Assembly: GCA_023252095.1 (NCBI GenBank)
Contig: JAHEXN010000062.1
Location: 1-13,231 of the forward strand
Direction of reading: 5' to 3'
DNA: 13,231 nucleotides
Source: Actinomycetes bacterium
GTDB taxonomy: Bacteria; Actinomycetota; Actinomycetes; Propionibacteriales; Nocardioidaceae
Within the stretch, counting starts at the first letter, position 1; each line of letters starts with the position of its first letter. The notes beneath the pieces were generated by a model. It saw only the letters and a program-made list of their open reading frames with translations. It was not told the origin of the DNA and made no database searches. The translations under genes and the position numbers were made by a program. Positions 12,889-13,231 of the stretch are shown piece by piece.

Positions 12889-13231
12889 TCAGCCCTGGCG
12901 TCGCGCCAGCGCCGCGTCGACCTCGGGGTCGCCGAGCTGGCCGAGCCACTCGAGCATGCCCGGGTAGGCCTGCGGGTTGCCGGCCGCGGCCGCCCGCGCC
13001 TGTGGGTGGTTCTGCACCAGGTCGGCGAGCTCGGCCTGCGAGATCGTCGGGTCCGACGCCCGCTGCACGATCGGGTCGACCGCGATCTCCTCGGTAAACG
13101 CCTCAGCAACGGGAATCTGCTGCGTCGGCGTCGGCTCGTGCGGAGCCTCGAACGAGGGTGCCGGAGCCGGCGCGGGGGCCGGGGCTGCCGGGGCCGGGGC
13201 CGGAGCGGGCGGCGTGACGATCGGGGCGGTC
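12889..13231 (-). CDS. Variant leucine-rich-repeat protein, C-terminal part (start outside window)
   Basis: The last 113 residues of a longer protein are present. An Ala/Pro-rich linker (PPAPAPAPAAPAPAPAPAP, about the first 7-25 residues) leads to PTQQIPVAEAF and a helical domain: DPTISQAELADLVQNHPQARAAAAGNP, then YPGMLEWLGQLGDPEVDAALARRQG. The NHP…RAAAAGNP…LLEWLG-type pattern matches the variant leucine-rich repeat (LRV) domain found in many actinobacterial proteins, probably for protein binding. No start codon is suitable inside the window, and the linker implies an N-terminal domain beyond base 13231 that cannot be seen. The TGA (minus strand, 12889-12891) lies 7 bp beyond the terminator hairpin. 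Confidence 0.72.
   Translation of the reverse strand, partial: TAPIVTPPAPAPAPAAPAPAPAPAPSFEAPHEPTPTQQIPVAEAFTEEIAVDPIVQRASDPTISQAELADLVQNHPQARAAAAGNPQAYPGMLEWLGQLGDPEVDAALARRQG

Noticed and set aside
1..13231. A phage-defence, toxin-antitoxin or mobile island
   Set aside because: Every substantial gene fits a chromosomal housekeeping or metabolic family; no transposase, integrase or composition break was seen.

Overview
The window is about 13 kb of very GC-rich actinobacterial chromosome. Codons mostly end in G or C, GTG starts are common, and two genes belong to mycothiol/actinobacterial housekeeping lines (mshB; a 7Fe ferredoxin beside dapC, an arrangement I recall from Mycobacterium and Streptomyces). 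The gene content and the intergenic TTCGAGGCTC...TCGCACCTCA repeat suggest Nocardioidaceae (Nocardioides/Aeromicrobium-like). That placement is from memory and is only moderately secure.

Layout. (1) 1-979, minus strand: the start of a kdpFABC potassium-uptake operon (kdpF complete, kdpA cut by the window edge). It is preceded at 1019-1056 by helically phased GTCAAG direct repeats that look like an OmpR/KdpE-type operator. (2) 1059-1565, minus: a TIGR03086/DinB-like protein with a His-Glu-His metal triad. (3) 1649-3585, plus: two HpcH/CitE-superfamily genes overlapping by GTGA. The first closely resembles the malyl-CoA/beta-methylmalyl-CoA lyase of Chloroflexus; the second is a CitE-like lyase or thioesterase. 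(4) 3583-3720: a REP-like palindromic repeat cluster. (5) 3751-5177, minus: ferredoxin and dapC (lysine/DAP synthesis). (6) 5254-7095, plus: a two-domain GNAT acetyltransferase and a Tat-type lipoprotein intradiol dioxygenase. (7) 7104-7232: four short dyad units arranged symmetrically around one axis. (8) 7340-10660, minus: mshB, a small DUF6113-like membrane protein and a VanW/peptidoglycan-binding membrane protein. (9) 10731-12827, plus: a cytoplasmic dipeptidyl-peptidase IV-like S9 peptidase, ending in a strong two-way hairpin terminator. (10) 12889-end, minus: the C-terminal end of a variant leucine-rich-repeat protein.

The genes are mostly ordinary chromosomal functions and I see no phage, IS, CRISPR, tRNA or rRNA. 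The most interesting non-coding signals are the symmetric dyad array (7104-7232), the kdp operator-like repeats and the REP-like cluster. All three tail-to-tail gene junctions carry palindromic DNA. Several starts (5254, 6244, 10660) have a TANNNT box 6-7 nt upstream, which predicts leaderless mRNAs. The most interesting metabolic unit is the coupled malyl-CoA lyase pair, which could work as a two-enzyme malate synthase.
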